A stretch of 64,000 nt of DNA from Bradyrhizobium sp. cir1 (GCF_014198245.1 NZ_JACIHE010000004.1:186001-250000); one strand, 5' to 3'. Shown: positions 17,422-28,000, counted from the stretch's first letter. Translations and numbers: made by a program. The notes: generated by a model not told the origin, from the letters alone.

Positions 17422-18732
17422 TCACGCCCCGTAAGTCGAGCCCTTCGGCAGTGGGAATACCGGCTCTTGCGTCCTGATGTTGGTCGGCCACACCACCGAG
17501 ATGTGCTCGCCCGCATTCTGCATCACCACCGGCGTCGAGCGTTCGTTCTGGCCGGAGAGCGGTGTGCCCGGCGGGAAGAATTTTACGCCATAGCCCTGGA
17601 TGGTGCCGCCGGCGGGAATGTCGACGTCGAGCGCGGCTTTGCGGATCGCCTCTGGCTCGAAGCTGCCGTACTTCTCCTTGGCGACCGGCAGCACGTTGTT
17701 GAGCAGTACCCAGGTCTGGTTGAAGCCCATCGAGCAGTGCGGCGGCACGTCGGTGGCGCCGGTCTTGGCCTGGTAACGCGAGACCATGGTCTTGATCAGA
17801 TCGCCCATTCCGGGCGCGAGCTTGGCAGGATCGAGCAGCTGCGCCGGCACCGGATCGATGTTGCAGAAATTGTCGATGTCGGCGCCGAAAGTCGCGCGCA
17901 GCTTGTCGAGCTGGCTGTAGCCGGCGCCCGCCCCGAACAGCATCTTGAAGCGCAATCCGCTCTCGCGCGCCTGGCGCAGGAACAAGGTGATGTCAGGGTT
18001 GTAACCGACATGCGAGATCACGTCGGCCTTGGCGCGCTTGATCTTCGTGACCAGCACCGAGAGATCGGGCGCGGAAGCCGAGTAACCCTCGCGCAACACC
18101 ACCTGGATGCCGGCCTGCTTGGCATAGGCGTCGTCGGCCGAGGCAACGCCGACGCCATAGGGGCCGTCCTCGTGGATCAACGCGACCTTGACCTCCTTCG
18201 GGTCCATGCCGAGCCTGGCTTTCGCATGCTCAGTGATGAAGCTTGCAAAGGCCTGCCCGTATTGATCCGAATGGATCTGCGCGCGAAACACGTATTGCAG
18301 GTTCTTGTCCTTGAACACGGCGGTCGAGACCGCGGTCGTGATCCAGAGGATCTTCTTCTGCTGCTCGACCTTGGCCGCGAGTGGCACCGCATGCGAGCTC
18401 GCATAGACGCCGTTGAGGATGTCGATCTTCTCCTGACTGATCAGGCGCTCGGCCTCGTTGATCGCAACGTCGGGTTTGCTCTGGGAATCTGCGGCGACGG
18501 GAGCAATCTTGATCTTGCCGCCGATACCGCCTTTCTCGTTGACGAGATCGATCGCGATCTGCGCGCCGACCGACGAGGCGACCGAGCCGCCGGCGGCGAA
18601 CGGGCCGGTGAGGTCGTAGATCAGGCCGATGCGCAATGTCTCGGCTTGCGCCTGGGCCCTGGTCCAATCGAGGCTGAGTGCGGCGGCGGCAGCCGCCGAG
18701 GTCTTCAGCAGCTGCCTGCGTGAAGTCGGCAT
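17422..18732 (-). CDS. Branched-chain amino acid-type ABC substrate-binding protein, Tat signal
   Basis: A 436-residue periplasmic binding protein of the LivK/Leu-Ile-Val family. It begins with a twin-arginine signal (SRRQLLK, then an alanine-rich segment). The mature start IGLIYDLTGPFAAGG and the NEKGGIGG block are family hallmarks. The ATG at 18732 follows GAGGGAGGATAGG. No permease or ATPase genes are adjacent, so it is an orphan component or serves a distant transporter. Ligands of this family in rhizobia range from amino acids to amides and aromatics; none can be chosen here. Confidence 0.88.
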   Translation of the reverse strand: MPTSRRQLLKTSAAAAAALSLDWTRAQAQAETLRIGLIYDLTGPFAAGGSVASSVGAQIAIDLVNEKGGIGGKIKIAPVAADSQSKPDVAINEAERLISQEKIDILNGVYASSHAVPLAAKVEQQKKILWITTAVSTAVFKDKNLQYVFRAQIHSDQYGQAFASFITEHAKARLGMDPKEVKVALIHEDGPYGVGVASADDAYAKQAGIQVVLREGYSASAPDLSVLVTKIKRAKADVISHVGYNPDITLFLRQARESGLRFKMLFGAGAGYSQLDKLRATFGADIDNFCNIDPVPAQLLDPAKLAPGMGDLIKTMVSRYQAKTGATDVPPHCSMGFNQTWVLLNNVLPVAKEKYGSFEPEAIRKAALDVDIPAGGTIQGYGVKFFPPGTPLSGQNERSTPVVMQNAGEHISVVWPTNIRTQEPVFPLPKGSTYGA

Positions 18733-18859
18733 CCTATCCTCCCTCAAAACCGTTAGTTGCTATTTTTTGCAAAGTATGGGGAGGGGGGCGGCGGAAAGTC
18801 AACATCGCCCAAGGTCGATGGGCGCCGGCGGCGGGCACAACGCAGCTGCGAAAGACACG

Positions 18860-18892
18860 AAAAAAGCCCACCGCTCCCGCGGAGCGATGGGC
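18860..18892 (-). terminator. Intrinsic terminator for the DAO-family gene
   Basis: On the minus strand GCCCATCGCTCC pairs with GGAGCGGTGGGC (one mismatch in 12) around a three-base loop and is followed by a run of six T. It lies about 60 bases after the stop of the gene at 18950-20050. Confidence 0.85.
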
Positions 18893-18949
18893 CTGACGTG
18901 GATGCGCGGGCCGGCTGCGAGCGATCGGCGGCCGCTGTCGTCAAGCGGT

Positions 18950-20050
18950 TCAGCGTGCCTGCAGCAGGGATGGATCGAGCGGTGTCAGCCGGGCGGGATC
19001 GAATGGCGACAAGTCAACCTCGCGCGTTGCGCCCTCGGCGATCAACTCCGCCAGCGCTTCTCCGGTGGCGGGCGCATTGAGGATGCCCCAGACATTGTGT
19101 CCGGTCGCAACATAGAGGCCTTCGCTCCGCGGCACCTTGCCGATCAGCGGCAAGCCGTCCTCGGTCACCGGACGGAAACAGGCCTGCTGCGCGATGATCT
19201 TTTCGGGACGGAACAGCGGTGACAGCCGCTCGGACATGCTTTGCAGCCGCGCGATCGCATCGACGTCCGGTGTCACGGCGGCGGGATCGAGCGGCAGCGG
19301 TGCGATGTCGGAAAGCGCGGTGATGTGTGTGCTGCCATCGGCGCGCGGGAAGACCTCGATCGAGACTACGTTGCCGTCTTCCTCATACTCCAGGAATAAC
19401 GCATCGGCCGGCACGTCGTTGGCGGTATCGTACACGATGCTCGGGCTGCGCTGGCCGTAGACGGCGGGCAGGCTCATCCATTGCGCCGCGAGCAGCGACC
19501 AGGGCCCCATCGCGATCACGACGGCATCTGTCTCGACCATGCTGCCTTCGACCTCGACACCCGTTGCACGATCGCCATCGCGCCCGATGCCGGTGACGCG
19601 GCCAGGGTGAAGCCCCGCGCCGAGCGCAAGCGCGGCGTCCATCACGGCCGATGTGAACTTGCGAGGATGGACGATCGCGGTTGTCTTCGCCGTGCCGATG
19701 CGCTGCGCGATGACGACGCCGTCGCCGAGCCAGCCGAGCGCCGATGGTGCATGCCGCCGCGCATCGCCGTCGGAAGCAACGAAACCGCTATAGGCAATCA
19801 TCGGCCGGTAGCCCCAATCGCCCGCGATCTCGCCGGGCAGTTGCGCGTGAAGCGCAAAGCTGCGCCGGGCCAGCGCGTCGAGTGGCGTGCCGGAGCACCA
19901 GTCCTGGGCCAGGAAGCCGCCGGCCTTGCCGGAGGCAGCAGCGGCGACCTCGGTCCGTTCCACGACGGTCACGTCGATGCCGCGGCGCCGCAGGAAATAA
20001 GCCGTGCAGGCCCCGATCACGCCGCCGCCGCCGCAGACCACAACGCGCAT
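18950..20050 (-). CDS. FAD-dependent oxidoreductase, DAO (glycine/D-amino acid oxidase) family
   Basis: A 366-residue flavoprotein. The dinucleotide-binding motif GGGGVIGACTAYFL is at residues 7-20 and the acidic residue ending the second strand is E31 (VVERTE). The AAAASGKAGGF block and the C-terminal GHNVWGILNAP segment are typical of the DAO superfamily, which oxidises amines and amino acids. It ends in a clear terminator. The partial gene at the right edge belongs to the same superfamily but is not a close copy. Substrate unknown. Confidence 0.88.
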   Translation of the reverse strand: MRVVVCGGGGVIGACTAYFLRRRGIDVTVVERTEVAAAASGKAGGFLAQDWCSGTPLDALARRSFALHAQLPGEIAGDWGYRPMIAYSGFVASDGDARRHAPSALGWLGDGVVIAQRIGTAKTTAIVHPRKFTSAVMDAALALGAGLHPGRVTGIGRDGDRATGVEVEGSMVETDAVVIAMGPWSLLAAQWMSLPAVYGQRSPSIVYDTANDVPADALFLEYEEDGNVVSIEVFPRADGSTHITALSDIAPLPLDPAAVTPDVDAIARLQSMSERLSPLFRPEKIIAQQACFRPVTEDGLPLIGKVPRSEGLYVATGHNVWGILNAPATGEALAELIAEGATREVDLSPFDPARLTPLDPSLLQAR

Positions 20051-20273
20051 GCTCTCTCCCTTGTCGATCCCGCAGCTTGCGACTTAATCAGGTTTGCCGT
20101 GTTTCAAAATGTTTCACGCGGGCGTCATACCCGGTGGATACGTTCACTGCGGCAATTTGAAGCCGCAGGTGGGGCTTCCTCTCATTTTCGTAGATCGGGC
20201 TTGGCGCAGGACAACTCAACGTTGGTGCCTGCGGTGAGCCGCGCTTTGTCCAAAGCTGTTCTGGAGGGTGACC

Positions 20274-21440
20274 GTGACGAGACGTGGTGAAGGGAAGTTG
20301 GAAGGCGCCTACGGCAAGCTGCGCGAGATGGGCTTTCTCCCGCTTGTAGCCTGCTTTGCGATTTGTTCGATCGTCAGCGTGCGCGCTGACGACGATGACC
20401 GGGGCAGGGGAGGCGAGAGCCGGGCCTATGCCATGGGGCTGTGGGGCGATTTGCCATATTCCGACCTCCAGGCGCAGGTCGGCGTGCCGAATCTGATCGC
20501 CGACATGAACGACCAGAAGCTGGCCTTCACGGTTCATGACGGCGACCTCAAAGCCGGCAGCGGCACGCCGGGATCCGTGACCCCCACGACGTGCAGCGAC
20601 GCTCTCTATCAGCAGGGGCTCAAATATTTCAATTCTCTGAAGTCGGCTGCGATGGTGACCCCCGGCGACAATGACTGGACCGACTGCGATCGCCCGGCGA
20701 ACGGCTCGTTCAACTCGCGCGACAGGCTCGACTACGAGCGGAAGATTTTCTTCAGCACCGACTATTCCCTTGGCCAGCGGCCGATCAAGCAGCAGGTGCA
20801 GCATGACAAGCTGTGCCTCGATCACAACAACCAGTTGACCGGCTGCGTCGAGAATCGCCGCTGGATCATGAAAGGCGTGGTCTACGCCACACTCAACATC
20901 CAGGGATCGTGCAACAATCGTTGCGATACGCTCCCCGACGACGCCGAATGGGCCGTGCGTAACAATGCCAACATCCTCTGGATGCAGCAGACCTTCGAAG
21001 TGGCGAGAACATATCGCGCAGCGGCCATCATGTTCATCTCGCAGGCGAACCCGGGCTGGGATCAGTCAGATGGAACCCGTGCGCCGTTGCGTGACCCGAA
21101 GACGCTTGCGCAAACGGACGCCAATCCGGACGGCTTCCAGGCGTTCCTGGTTGCGCTGCGCGATGAAGTTGTCGCCTTCGGCAGGCCCGTCGCCTACGTT
21201 CATGGCGACTCCCATTACTTCCGTCTCGACCGGCCATTTCTCGATGCCAAGGGCCGGCGACTCGAAAACTTCGTCCGGATTGAGACCTTCGGCGACAATC
21301 AGGCGAACGGCAACAACGACGTGCATTGGCTGAAGGTGTTCGTGGACGACCGCAGCCGCGAGGTGTTCGCGTTCCAGCCGCAGATCGTGCCCGCCAATCG
21401 GACCGCTGTGCCGGCGCCGCCGAAGCGTGGCGATGATTAG
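20274..21440 (+). CDS. Secreted metallophosphoesterase-like protein
   Basis: A 388-residue protein starting at a GTG six bases after GGAGG (a GTG two codons earlier is possible). It has a signal peptide (cleavage near VSVRADD) followed by an acidic patch. The mature part shows motifs that match a calcineurin-like phosphoesterase layout in order: WGDLPYSD, HDGDLKAG, PGDNDWTDC and HGDSHYFRLD. These could supply the Asp, Asn and His metal ligands. Spacing is unusual, so the family call is moderate. Six or more cysteines suggest disulfides, consistent with periplasmic location. It is convergent with ddl. Confidence 0.7.
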   Translation: MTRRGEGKLEGAYGKLREMGFLPLVACFAICSIVSVRADDDDRGRGGESRAYAMGLWGDLPYSDLQAQVGVPNLIADMNDQKLAFTVHDGDLKAGSGTPGSVTPTTCSDALYQQGLKYFNSLKSAAMVTPGDNDWTDCDRPANGSFNSRDRLDYERKIFFSTDYSLGQRPIKQQVQHDKLCLDHNNQLTGCVENRRWIMKGVVYATLNIQGSCNNRCDTLPDDAEWAVRNNANILWMQQTFEVARTYRAAAIMFISQANPGWDQSDGTRAPLRDPKTLAQTDANPDGFQAFLVALRDEVVAFGRPVAYVHGDSHYFRLDRPFLDAKGRRLENFVRIETFGDNQANGNNDVHWLKVFVDDRSREVFAFQPQIVPANRTAVPAPPKRGDD

Positions 21441-21462
21441 CGGGCCGTGCCGCCTCCGCTGA

Positions 21463-21525
21463 TGACCTCAGCTGAGGTCAGCCGGGGGACGGCCAGATCG
21501 GGCGCCGGCGGATCGCGCCGGCGCC
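21463..21525. terminator. Two hairpins between convergent genes
   Basis: TGACCTCAGCTGAGGTCA is a perfect 18-base palindrome 22 bases past the phosphoesterase-like stop. A second hairpin, GGCGCCGGCG with CGCCGGCGCC, reaches the first base of the ddl stop codon from the other side. They probably separate the two convergent transcripts. No T-run is present. Confidence 0.55.
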
Positions 21526-22646
21526 TAGCTCGCGTAACCCCGTTCCAGAGATTGCCGCTGCCGGTACCGGTCCAGCGCCAGCTCGACAAGACGCGTCAGC
21601 AGTTCGCCATAGGGGACGCCCGAGGCTTCCATCATCTTCGGGTACATGCTGATCGAGGTGAAGCCGGGCAGGGTGTTGATCTCGTTGAAGCAGAACTCGC
21701 CGGTCTGCCGGTCGAGGAAAAAGTCGACGCGTGCGAAGCCGCTGCATTCGAGCGCCGCGAACACCTGGGTGGCGAGCGACCGCACGCGCTCCATCTGTGC
21801 CACGTCGAGCTGGGCCGGAAGGTCGACGCGGGCGCCGTCGGGGTCGAGATATTTGGCCTCGTACGAATAGAACTCGTGATGGGCGTTGGGGTTCAGCTCG
21901 CTGGCGAGGCTCGCGAACAGCGTCTCGCCCTCGAGCACCGCGACCTCGATCTCGCGCGCGTCGATGCCCTGCTCGACCAGCACCTTTACGTCGTAGCGAA
22001 ACGCATCGTCGAGCGCGGCTCCGAGCGCCTCCCAGGTCTTGACCTTGTGAATGCCGACACTGGAGCCCATGTTGCACGGCTTGACGAACACCGGGAGGCT
22101 CAGGCCCTCGACCGCCTTCGCAAGCGACGAGGATCGGTCCTGTACGAAGGCCTTGCGGGTGAGCACGCGATAGGGCGCGACCGGAATGCCGGCGAATTCA
22201 GCGAGCCGCTTGGCGACATCCTTGTCCATGCTGACGGCGGAGGCGAGAACGCCGGAGCCGACATAGGCGACGTCGGCCAATTCCAGCAGGCCCTGCACGG
22301 TGCCGTCCTCGCAGAGCGGGCCGTGAATGACCGGAAAGACGACGTCGATCTCGAGCGCGTCCATCGTTCCTGCGGAAATCGGCATGAGAGCGACGCGTCC
22401 ATCAGGCTCTCTGGCGAGCCGTATCTCCGGCGCGTCGGGCAGGATCGGCAAGGACACCGCCTGCGCCTGATCGAGAGCTCGAAGGTCGTTCCATTGCCAG
22501 CGACCCTCCTTGTCGATGGAGACCGGGATCACCTCGAAGCGGGTGCGATCGAGATGCCTGAATACGGAGGCCGCCGACTTCAGCGAGACCTCATGCTCGC
22601 CGGACCTGCCGCCATAGAGAACCACAACGCGAATTTTCTCTGCCAT
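21525..22646 (-). CDS. ddl: D-alanine--D-alanine ligase
   Basis: A 373-residue ATP-grasp ligase that joins two D-alanines for peptidoglycan. The start YGGRSGEHEVSLKSA contains the conserved Glu and Ser of the first substrate site. KPCNMGSSVGIHKV holds the ATP-grasp lysine and the serine loop, and the C-terminal FNEINTLPGFTSISMYP block carries the magnesium ligands. Length fits the DdlA/VanA-like long form. It is separate from the mur/ddlB/ftsQ cluster, which suggests that it is the DdlA-type copy, not the division-cluster one. Confidence 0.96.
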   Translation of the reverse strand: MAEKIRVVVLYGGRSGEHEVSLKSAASVFRHLDRTRFEVIPVSIDKEGRWQWNDLRALDQAQAVSLPILPDAPEIRLAREPDGRVALMPISAGTMDALEIDVVFPVIHGPLCEDGTVQGLLELADVAYVGSGVLASAVSMDKDVAKRLAEFAGIPVAPYRVLTRKAFVQDRSSSLAKAVEGLSLPVFVKPCNMGSSVGIHKVKTWEALGAALDDAFRYDVKVLVEQGIDAREIEVAVLEGETLFASLASELNPNAHHEFYSYEAKYLDPDGARVDLPAQLDVAQMERVRSLATQVFAALECSGFARVDFFLDRQTGEFCFNEINTLPGFTSISMYPKMMEASGVPYGELLTRLVELALDRYRQRQSLERGYAS

Positions 22647-22704
22647 GGTTCAATTATCACGCGCTCGGCCTGGAAGTCACCTCCGTTGCCCCGGTTGACG
22701 CATC

Positions 22705-22744
22705 GATCAAAACAGTTCGGCGCCGGCGAGGCACGCCGGCGCCG
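22705..22744 (-). terminator. Terminator of the SMP-30-like gene
   Basis: CGGCGCCGGCG pairs with CGCCGGCGCCG over 11 bp around a five-base loop, and on the minus strand is followed by AACTGTTTTGAT. It lies 21 bases after the stop of the gene at 22766. The same GGCGCCGGCG arm is used in the hairpin beside ddl. Confidence 0.7.
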
Positions 22745-22765
22745 TGTCGTAAAGGCCGCTGCGCT

Positions 22766-23998
22766 TCAGCCCGGCCCCGCGCCCTGCGTCGCCGTGTACA
22801 CCGCGTAGAGCGACTGGCTCGCGGCCATGAACAGGCGGTTGCGCTTGGGGCCGCCGAAGCAGACGTTGCCGCACACTTCGGGCAGGCGGATGCGGCCGAG
22901 CAGCTTGCCCTCCGGTGACCACACCGTCACGCCGCTGTAGCCGACGGCGCGTCCGGCATTGCTGGAGGCCCAGAGATTGCCGTTGACGTCGCAGCGCAGG
23001 CCGTCGGGCCCGCACTTCACGCCGTCGATCACGCAATCGCTGAACTTCTTGAGATTGGAGAGCTTGTTGTCCGTGCCGACGTCGAACACGAAGATCTCGC
23101 CCTTGCCGCCGGGTCCGGTGTCGCCCGGTCCCTTGCCGGTCGAGGCGATGTAGAGCTTCTTGTAGTCGGGCGAGAAGCACAGGCCGTTCGGATCGGGCAC
23201 CTGGTCCTCGGTCACGACGAGGTCGATGCGGCCTGAGGGGTCGATGCGGTAGCAGTTGGTCGGCAGCTCGCGCTTGCCCGGCACGAAGCCGGCCGGCTGT
23301 CCGATCCGCGGATTGAGCTTGCCGCCCGCATTGCTCGCCCCGCCCGCGACGTCTGGCTCGCCTTCGTAGAGCTGGCCGCCATAGGGCGGATCGGTGAACC
23401 AGTAGCTGCCGTCGGGATGCGCCGCGATGTCGTTCGGCGAGTTCAGCCGCTTGCCCTGATAGGAATCCGCCAGCACCGTGGCAGTGCCGTCATGCTCGTA
23501 GCGCGTCACCCGGCGCGTCAGGTGCTCGCAGGAGAGCTGGCGGCCCTGGAAGTCGAAGGAGTTGCCGTTGGAGTTGTTGGAGGGCGAGCGGAATACGCTG
23601 ACGCGGCCGTCGTCCTCGGTCCAGCGCATTTGCCGGTTGTTGGGAATGTCGCTCCAGAGCAGATACCGTCCCTGTGCGCTCCACGCTGGACCTTCCGCCC
23701 ACAACAGGCCGGTATAGAGGCGCTTGATCGCGGTGTTGGGCTGCGCGAGATCGTTGAAGGATGGATCGACCGCGATGATGTCGGGGTCCCAGAAATAGGT
23801 CGTCGGTGCGCCGCCCGGGCCGAAATCGCGTGGCGGCGTCGTGATCGTCGTCGGCGGTGCGGCAGGCCCGGTCTGGGCCAGTGCGGGGCCGGCCATCGTG
23901 GCCGCGGCGCCGAGCGCCAGTCCCCGGACAAGTGTTCGTCGTGAAAGCGCAGCATCCTGCGCACGCTGCTCCTGCTCAGGAGCTTCCTGGCGTGTCAT
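22766..23998 (-). CDS. Tat-exported SMP-30/gluconolactonase-like protein
   Basis: A 410-residue protein with a twin-arginine signal (SRRTLVRGLALGA) and a six-bladed SMP-30/gluconolactonase/LRE-like propeller. Family blocks include GPAWSAQGRYLLWSDI, RLNSPNDIAAHPDGSYWFTD, PDPNGLCFSPDYKKLY and DGLRCDVNGNLWAS, which provide the Glu, Asn and Asp metal ligands. The ATG at 23998 follows GGGAGGACGCG; the longer frame from 24136 is not needed. It probably hydrolyses a sugar lactone in the periplasm. The gene is solitary with its own terminator. Confidence 0.9.
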   Translation of the reverse strand: MTRQEAPEQEQRAQDAALSRRTLVRGLALGAAATMAGPALAQTGPAAPPTTITTPPRDFGPGGAPTTYFWDPDIIAVDPSFNDLAQPNTAIKRLYTGLLWAEGPAWSAQGRYLLWSDIPNNRQMRWTEDDGRVSVFRSPSNNSNGNSFDFQGRQLSCEHLTRRVTRYEHDGTATVLADSYQGKRLNSPNDIAAHPDGSYWFTDPPYGGQLYEGEPDVAGGASNAGGKLNPRIGQPAGFVPGKRELPTNCYRIDPSGRIDLVVTEDQVPDPNGLCFSPDYKKLYIASTGKGPGDTGPGGKGEIFVFDVGTDNKLSNLKKFSDCVIDGVKCGPDGLRCDVNGNLWASSNAGRAVGYSGVTVWSPEGKLLGRIRLPEVCGNVCFGGPKRNRLFMAASQSLYAVYTATQGAGPG

Positions 23999-24274
23999 CG
24001 CGTCCTCCCGGTGATGTTCGGCTGGCCGGTTGATCCGGCCGAGCGAGGCGAAGGTTAGTCCGGTCCGCGTCCGGTTGCGAGGGGCAGGTTCGCAGCCTTC
24101 GCGCGATGCCGCGAGATCGCCGCAACATTGCCGCATTGCGGATGTGCGAGATGCGAGGCGACAATTCGCCTCGCCTGCGGGCGGTCAACCGGGGCCGGTT
24201 TTGAGGTCTGTCAAGCCTTGACCTCGCGCGCGATGCTGGCAGAACGGTGCGCGGGGCAATTTCCGGAGTTCACT

Positions 24275-24538
24275 GTGTTAGCCGTTGTTGCACTGGTCAT
24301 TGCGCTCGCCGTCGCGTTCGCCGCGGGCTATTTCACCCGCGATCTCGCCTCCCGCAAACGTCGGGCGGAGGCGCGGCGCTGGCGCGAATATACCGAGCCG
24401 GGCTGGCTGCACGCCGGCGCGCCCGCCAACACCAACGAGGCTGCGAATTCCAACGCGGTTGCGAAGGTGACCACCGGCGAACTCGGCCAGATGCTGGATC
24501 GCTGGGAAAACAGGGCCCGCGCCCGCCGCGCGGGGTAG
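24275..24538 (+). CDS. Small single-pass membrane protein (87 aa)
   Basis: A GTG start after CCGGAGTT gives an 87-residue protein: an N-terminal hydrophobic helix (VVALVIALAVAFAAGY), a basic stretch (RKRRAEARRWR) that should stay in the cytoplasm, and a soluble tail ending RARARRAG. I do not recognise the family. It is divergent from the SMP-30-like gene, with about 270 bases between them. Confidence 0.55.
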   Translation: MLAVVALVIALAVAFAAGYFTRDLASRKRRAEARRWREYTEPGWLHAGAPANTNEAANSNAVAKVTTGELGQMLDRWENRARARRAG

Positions 24539-24668
24539 CTTGACGTTGCTCCGTTGTTCGGACGGAGCGAAGCGCAGTCCGGGGCCTTTGCATCGCAAGG
24601 ACGCGGAGTCCACCGCGAACTCTCCGACATTACCGTCACCCTGCGCGCCCTGCGGCGCGATAGCGCCG

Positions 24669-24780
24669 CATGGCGAGCCTCGAAGGGCGACGACCCGGAT
24701 GCATCTCGGCCGTTCATCCTTCGAGGCTCCCGGCGCGATGCTGGGCGCATCGCGCCACTCGCGCCTCAGGATGACGGGGC
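24669..24780. repeat. Dispersed inverted-repeat element
   Basis: GAGCCTCGAAGG (24675-24686) and CCTTCGAGGCTC (24718-24729) are a perfect 12-bp inverted repeat, followed by a second palindrome around GCGCGATGCTGGGCGCATCGC and the end CTCAGGATGACGG. I recall this type from Bradyrhizobium intergenic DNA. The rest of 24539-24957 shows no gene. Confidence 0.7.
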
Positions 24781-24957
24781 CGACACTGGCACTTGCCGAG
24801 GGGACGCGATCAAACTCCAACCAGGTCAGCCATTCTGACCATCTTTTGGCGTTGCAGTTGCGCCCGTTTCTCGTCTAGAAACAGGCCCATCGAGCCTCCC
24901 GGCAACCAACCGTCAACGATTTTGACCGAGGATTTGAGGGCTCAAAAGGGTCTGGCA

Positions 24958-25074
24958 ATGCTGATTCGCGGCCAAATCGATGGGATTTCGAAGGAGGTGG
25001 CTCTGGCCGCCGCCACGATCCCGGCCGCGCTGCCCACCCTCCTTCTTGGCGGGCTTCTTCTTAGCTGCCCCTGA
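24958..25074 (+). CDS. Candidate leuA leader peptide, leucine-rich
   Basis: A 38-residue reading frame starting ATG CTG ATT and ending 108 bases before leuA. Its end reads TLLLGGLLLSCP: six leucine codons in eight, five of them CTT, a codon that the adjacent leuA avoids in favour of CTG and CTC. This is the classic design of a leader peptide that senses charged tRNA-Leu. The ATG has a weak Shine-Dalgarno sequence; a GTG further in, directly abutting GGAG, is less likely. The RNA hairpins at 25067-25112 follow immediately. Confidence 0.75.
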   Translation: MLIRGQIDGISKEVALAAATIPAALPTLLLGGLLLSCP

Positions 25075-25112
25075 GGGCCGGCTGGGCGCAACGCGCCTGG
25101 GCGCTCAGGGGC
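25067..25112 (+). promoter_or_regulatory. Candidate attenuator hairpins upstream of leuA
   Basis: GCCCCTGAG, overlapping the leader stop codon, can pair with CTCAGGGGC at 25104-25112. Inside it GCGCC (25093-25097) can pair with GGCGC at 25085-25089 or with GGCGC at 25100-25104, which are mutually exclusive choices. In addition GAAGGAGG (24992-24999) can pair with CCTCCTTC (25038-25045) across the leucine codons. Stalling on the leucine codons would change which helix forms. There is no T-run, so control could be on rho-dependent termination or on translation. Confidence 0.55.
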
Positions 25113-25182
25113 TGGTCGAGATCACCGGACACCTCAGGCGCCCTGCAGATTGAACGGCGCAAAAGCTCAAAAGGAATTTGAA

Positions 25183-26745
<1,563 letters not shown>

Positions 26746-26772
26746 CGCTCACGCTCTGGATGAAACGGCGGA

Positions 26773-26800
26773 AACGCGGTGCTCTCGGCACCGCGTTTTT
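26773..26800 (+). terminator. Intrinsic terminator of leuA
   Basis: AACGCGGTGC and GCACCGCGTT form a perfect 10-bp stem with a five-base loop followed by TTTTT, 28 bases after the leuA stop. Confidence 0.93.
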
Positions 26801-26965
26801 GTTGATCGCCGTAGCGGATGTTTCCGCCCGGATACCGCTTTTTTGCAGGGAGACCCCTGCTAAGGGGCAATGGCGCCCCAGCCTGCTTCCCGATAAACCT
26901 GCCTCCCAAGCATTTAAGGCTTGGGGCCGGTGGTCCGCGCCCCACAAAAGCGTACTGGAGGAAGC

Positions 26966-27967
26966 ATGCGGAAACTCATTTGGGCTGCGGCATCGATTGC
27001 GGCTTTGGCACTGACCGGGCCGGCACTGGCGCAATCGCCGATCATCATCAAGTTCAGCCACGTCGTTGCCACCGACACGCCGAAGGGCAAGGGCGCGGAG
27101 AAATTCAAGGAGCTCGCCGAGAAGTACACCGGCGGCAAGGTCAAGGTCGAGGTCTATCCGAACTCGACGCTCTACAAGGACAAGGAAGAGCTCGAGGCGC
27201 TTCAGCTCGGCAGCGTGCAGATGCTGGCGCCGTCGAACTCCAAGTTCGGCCCGCTCGGCATCCGCGAGTTCGAGGTGTTCGATCTGCCCTACATCCTGCC
27301 CGACCTCAAGACGCTGCGGAAGGTGACGGAAGGGCCCCTCGGCGCGCGGCTGCTCAAGCAGCTCGAGCCCAAGGGCATCACCGGCCTCGCCTATTGGGAC
27401 AACGGCTTCAAGCAGATGAGCGCGAACAAGAAGCTGATTGCGCCCGCCGACTATCAGGGCGTCAAGTTCCGCATCCAGTCCTCGCGCGTGCTGCAGGCCC
27501 AGTTCAAGACGCTCGGCTCGCTGCCGCAGGTGATGGCTTTCGGCGAGGTCTACCAGGCACTGCAGACCGGCGTGGTCGACGGGCAGGAGAACACCTGGTC
27601 GAACATCTATACCCAGAAGATGCACGAGGTGCAGAAGTACATCACCGAGACCAATCACGGCTACATCGGCTACGCCGTGATCGTAAACAAGAAGTTCTGG
27701 GACGATCTGCCGGCCGATATCCGCGACCAGCTGTCGAAGGCGATGAAGGAAGCCACCGACTTCAACAACGCGCAGTCGCAGAAGGAGAACGACGACGCGC
27801 TCGCCGAGATCAAGAAGAGCGGCAAGAGCGAAATCATCAAGCTCACGGGCGAGCAGGACGAGGCGATGCGCAAGGCGATGGAGCCGGTCTACAAGGACGC
27901 GGCGAGCCGCGTCGGCCAGCCGCTGATCGACGAATTCCTGAAGGAAGCCAAGAGCACGACGAACTGA
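26966..27967 (+). CDS. TRAP transporter substrate-binding protein, DctP type
   Basis: A 333-residue periplasmic protein with a signal peptide (cleavage near ALAQSP) and the DctP/TeaA fold: KFSHVVATDTPKGKGAEKF at the mature start, the FRIQSS segment with the arginine that holds the ligand carboxylate, and the GQENTWSNIYTQKMHEVQ block. The ATG at 26966 follows GGAGGAAGC. No DctQ or DctM membrane genes are adjacent, so it is an orphan. The ligand is probably a carboxylate. It has its own promoter region and a terminator. Confidence 0.93.
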   Translation: MRKLIWAAASIAALALTGPALAQSPIIIKFSHVVATDTPKGKGAEKFKELAEKYTGGKVKVEVYPNSTLYKDKEELEALQLGSVQMLAPSNSKFGPLGIREFEVFDLPYILPDLKTLRKVTEGPLGARLLKQLEPKGITGLAYWDNGFKQMSANKKLIAPADYQGVKFRIQSSRVLQAQFKTLGSLPQVMAFGEVYQALQTGVVDGQENTWSNIYTQKMHEVQKYITETNHGYIGYAVIVNKKFWDDLPADIRDQLSKAMKEATDFNNAQSQKENDDALAEIKKSGKSEIIKLTGEQDEAMRKAMEPVYKDAASRVGQPLIDEFLKEAKSTTN

Positions 27968-28000
27968 CTTAGTGTGACGCGCGGATAAATAACGCATGAG

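Noticed and set aside
20097..20120. Direct repeat GTTTCAAAATGTTTCA upstream of the DAO-family gene
   Set aside because: Too short and not symmetric; no further support for a regulatory site.
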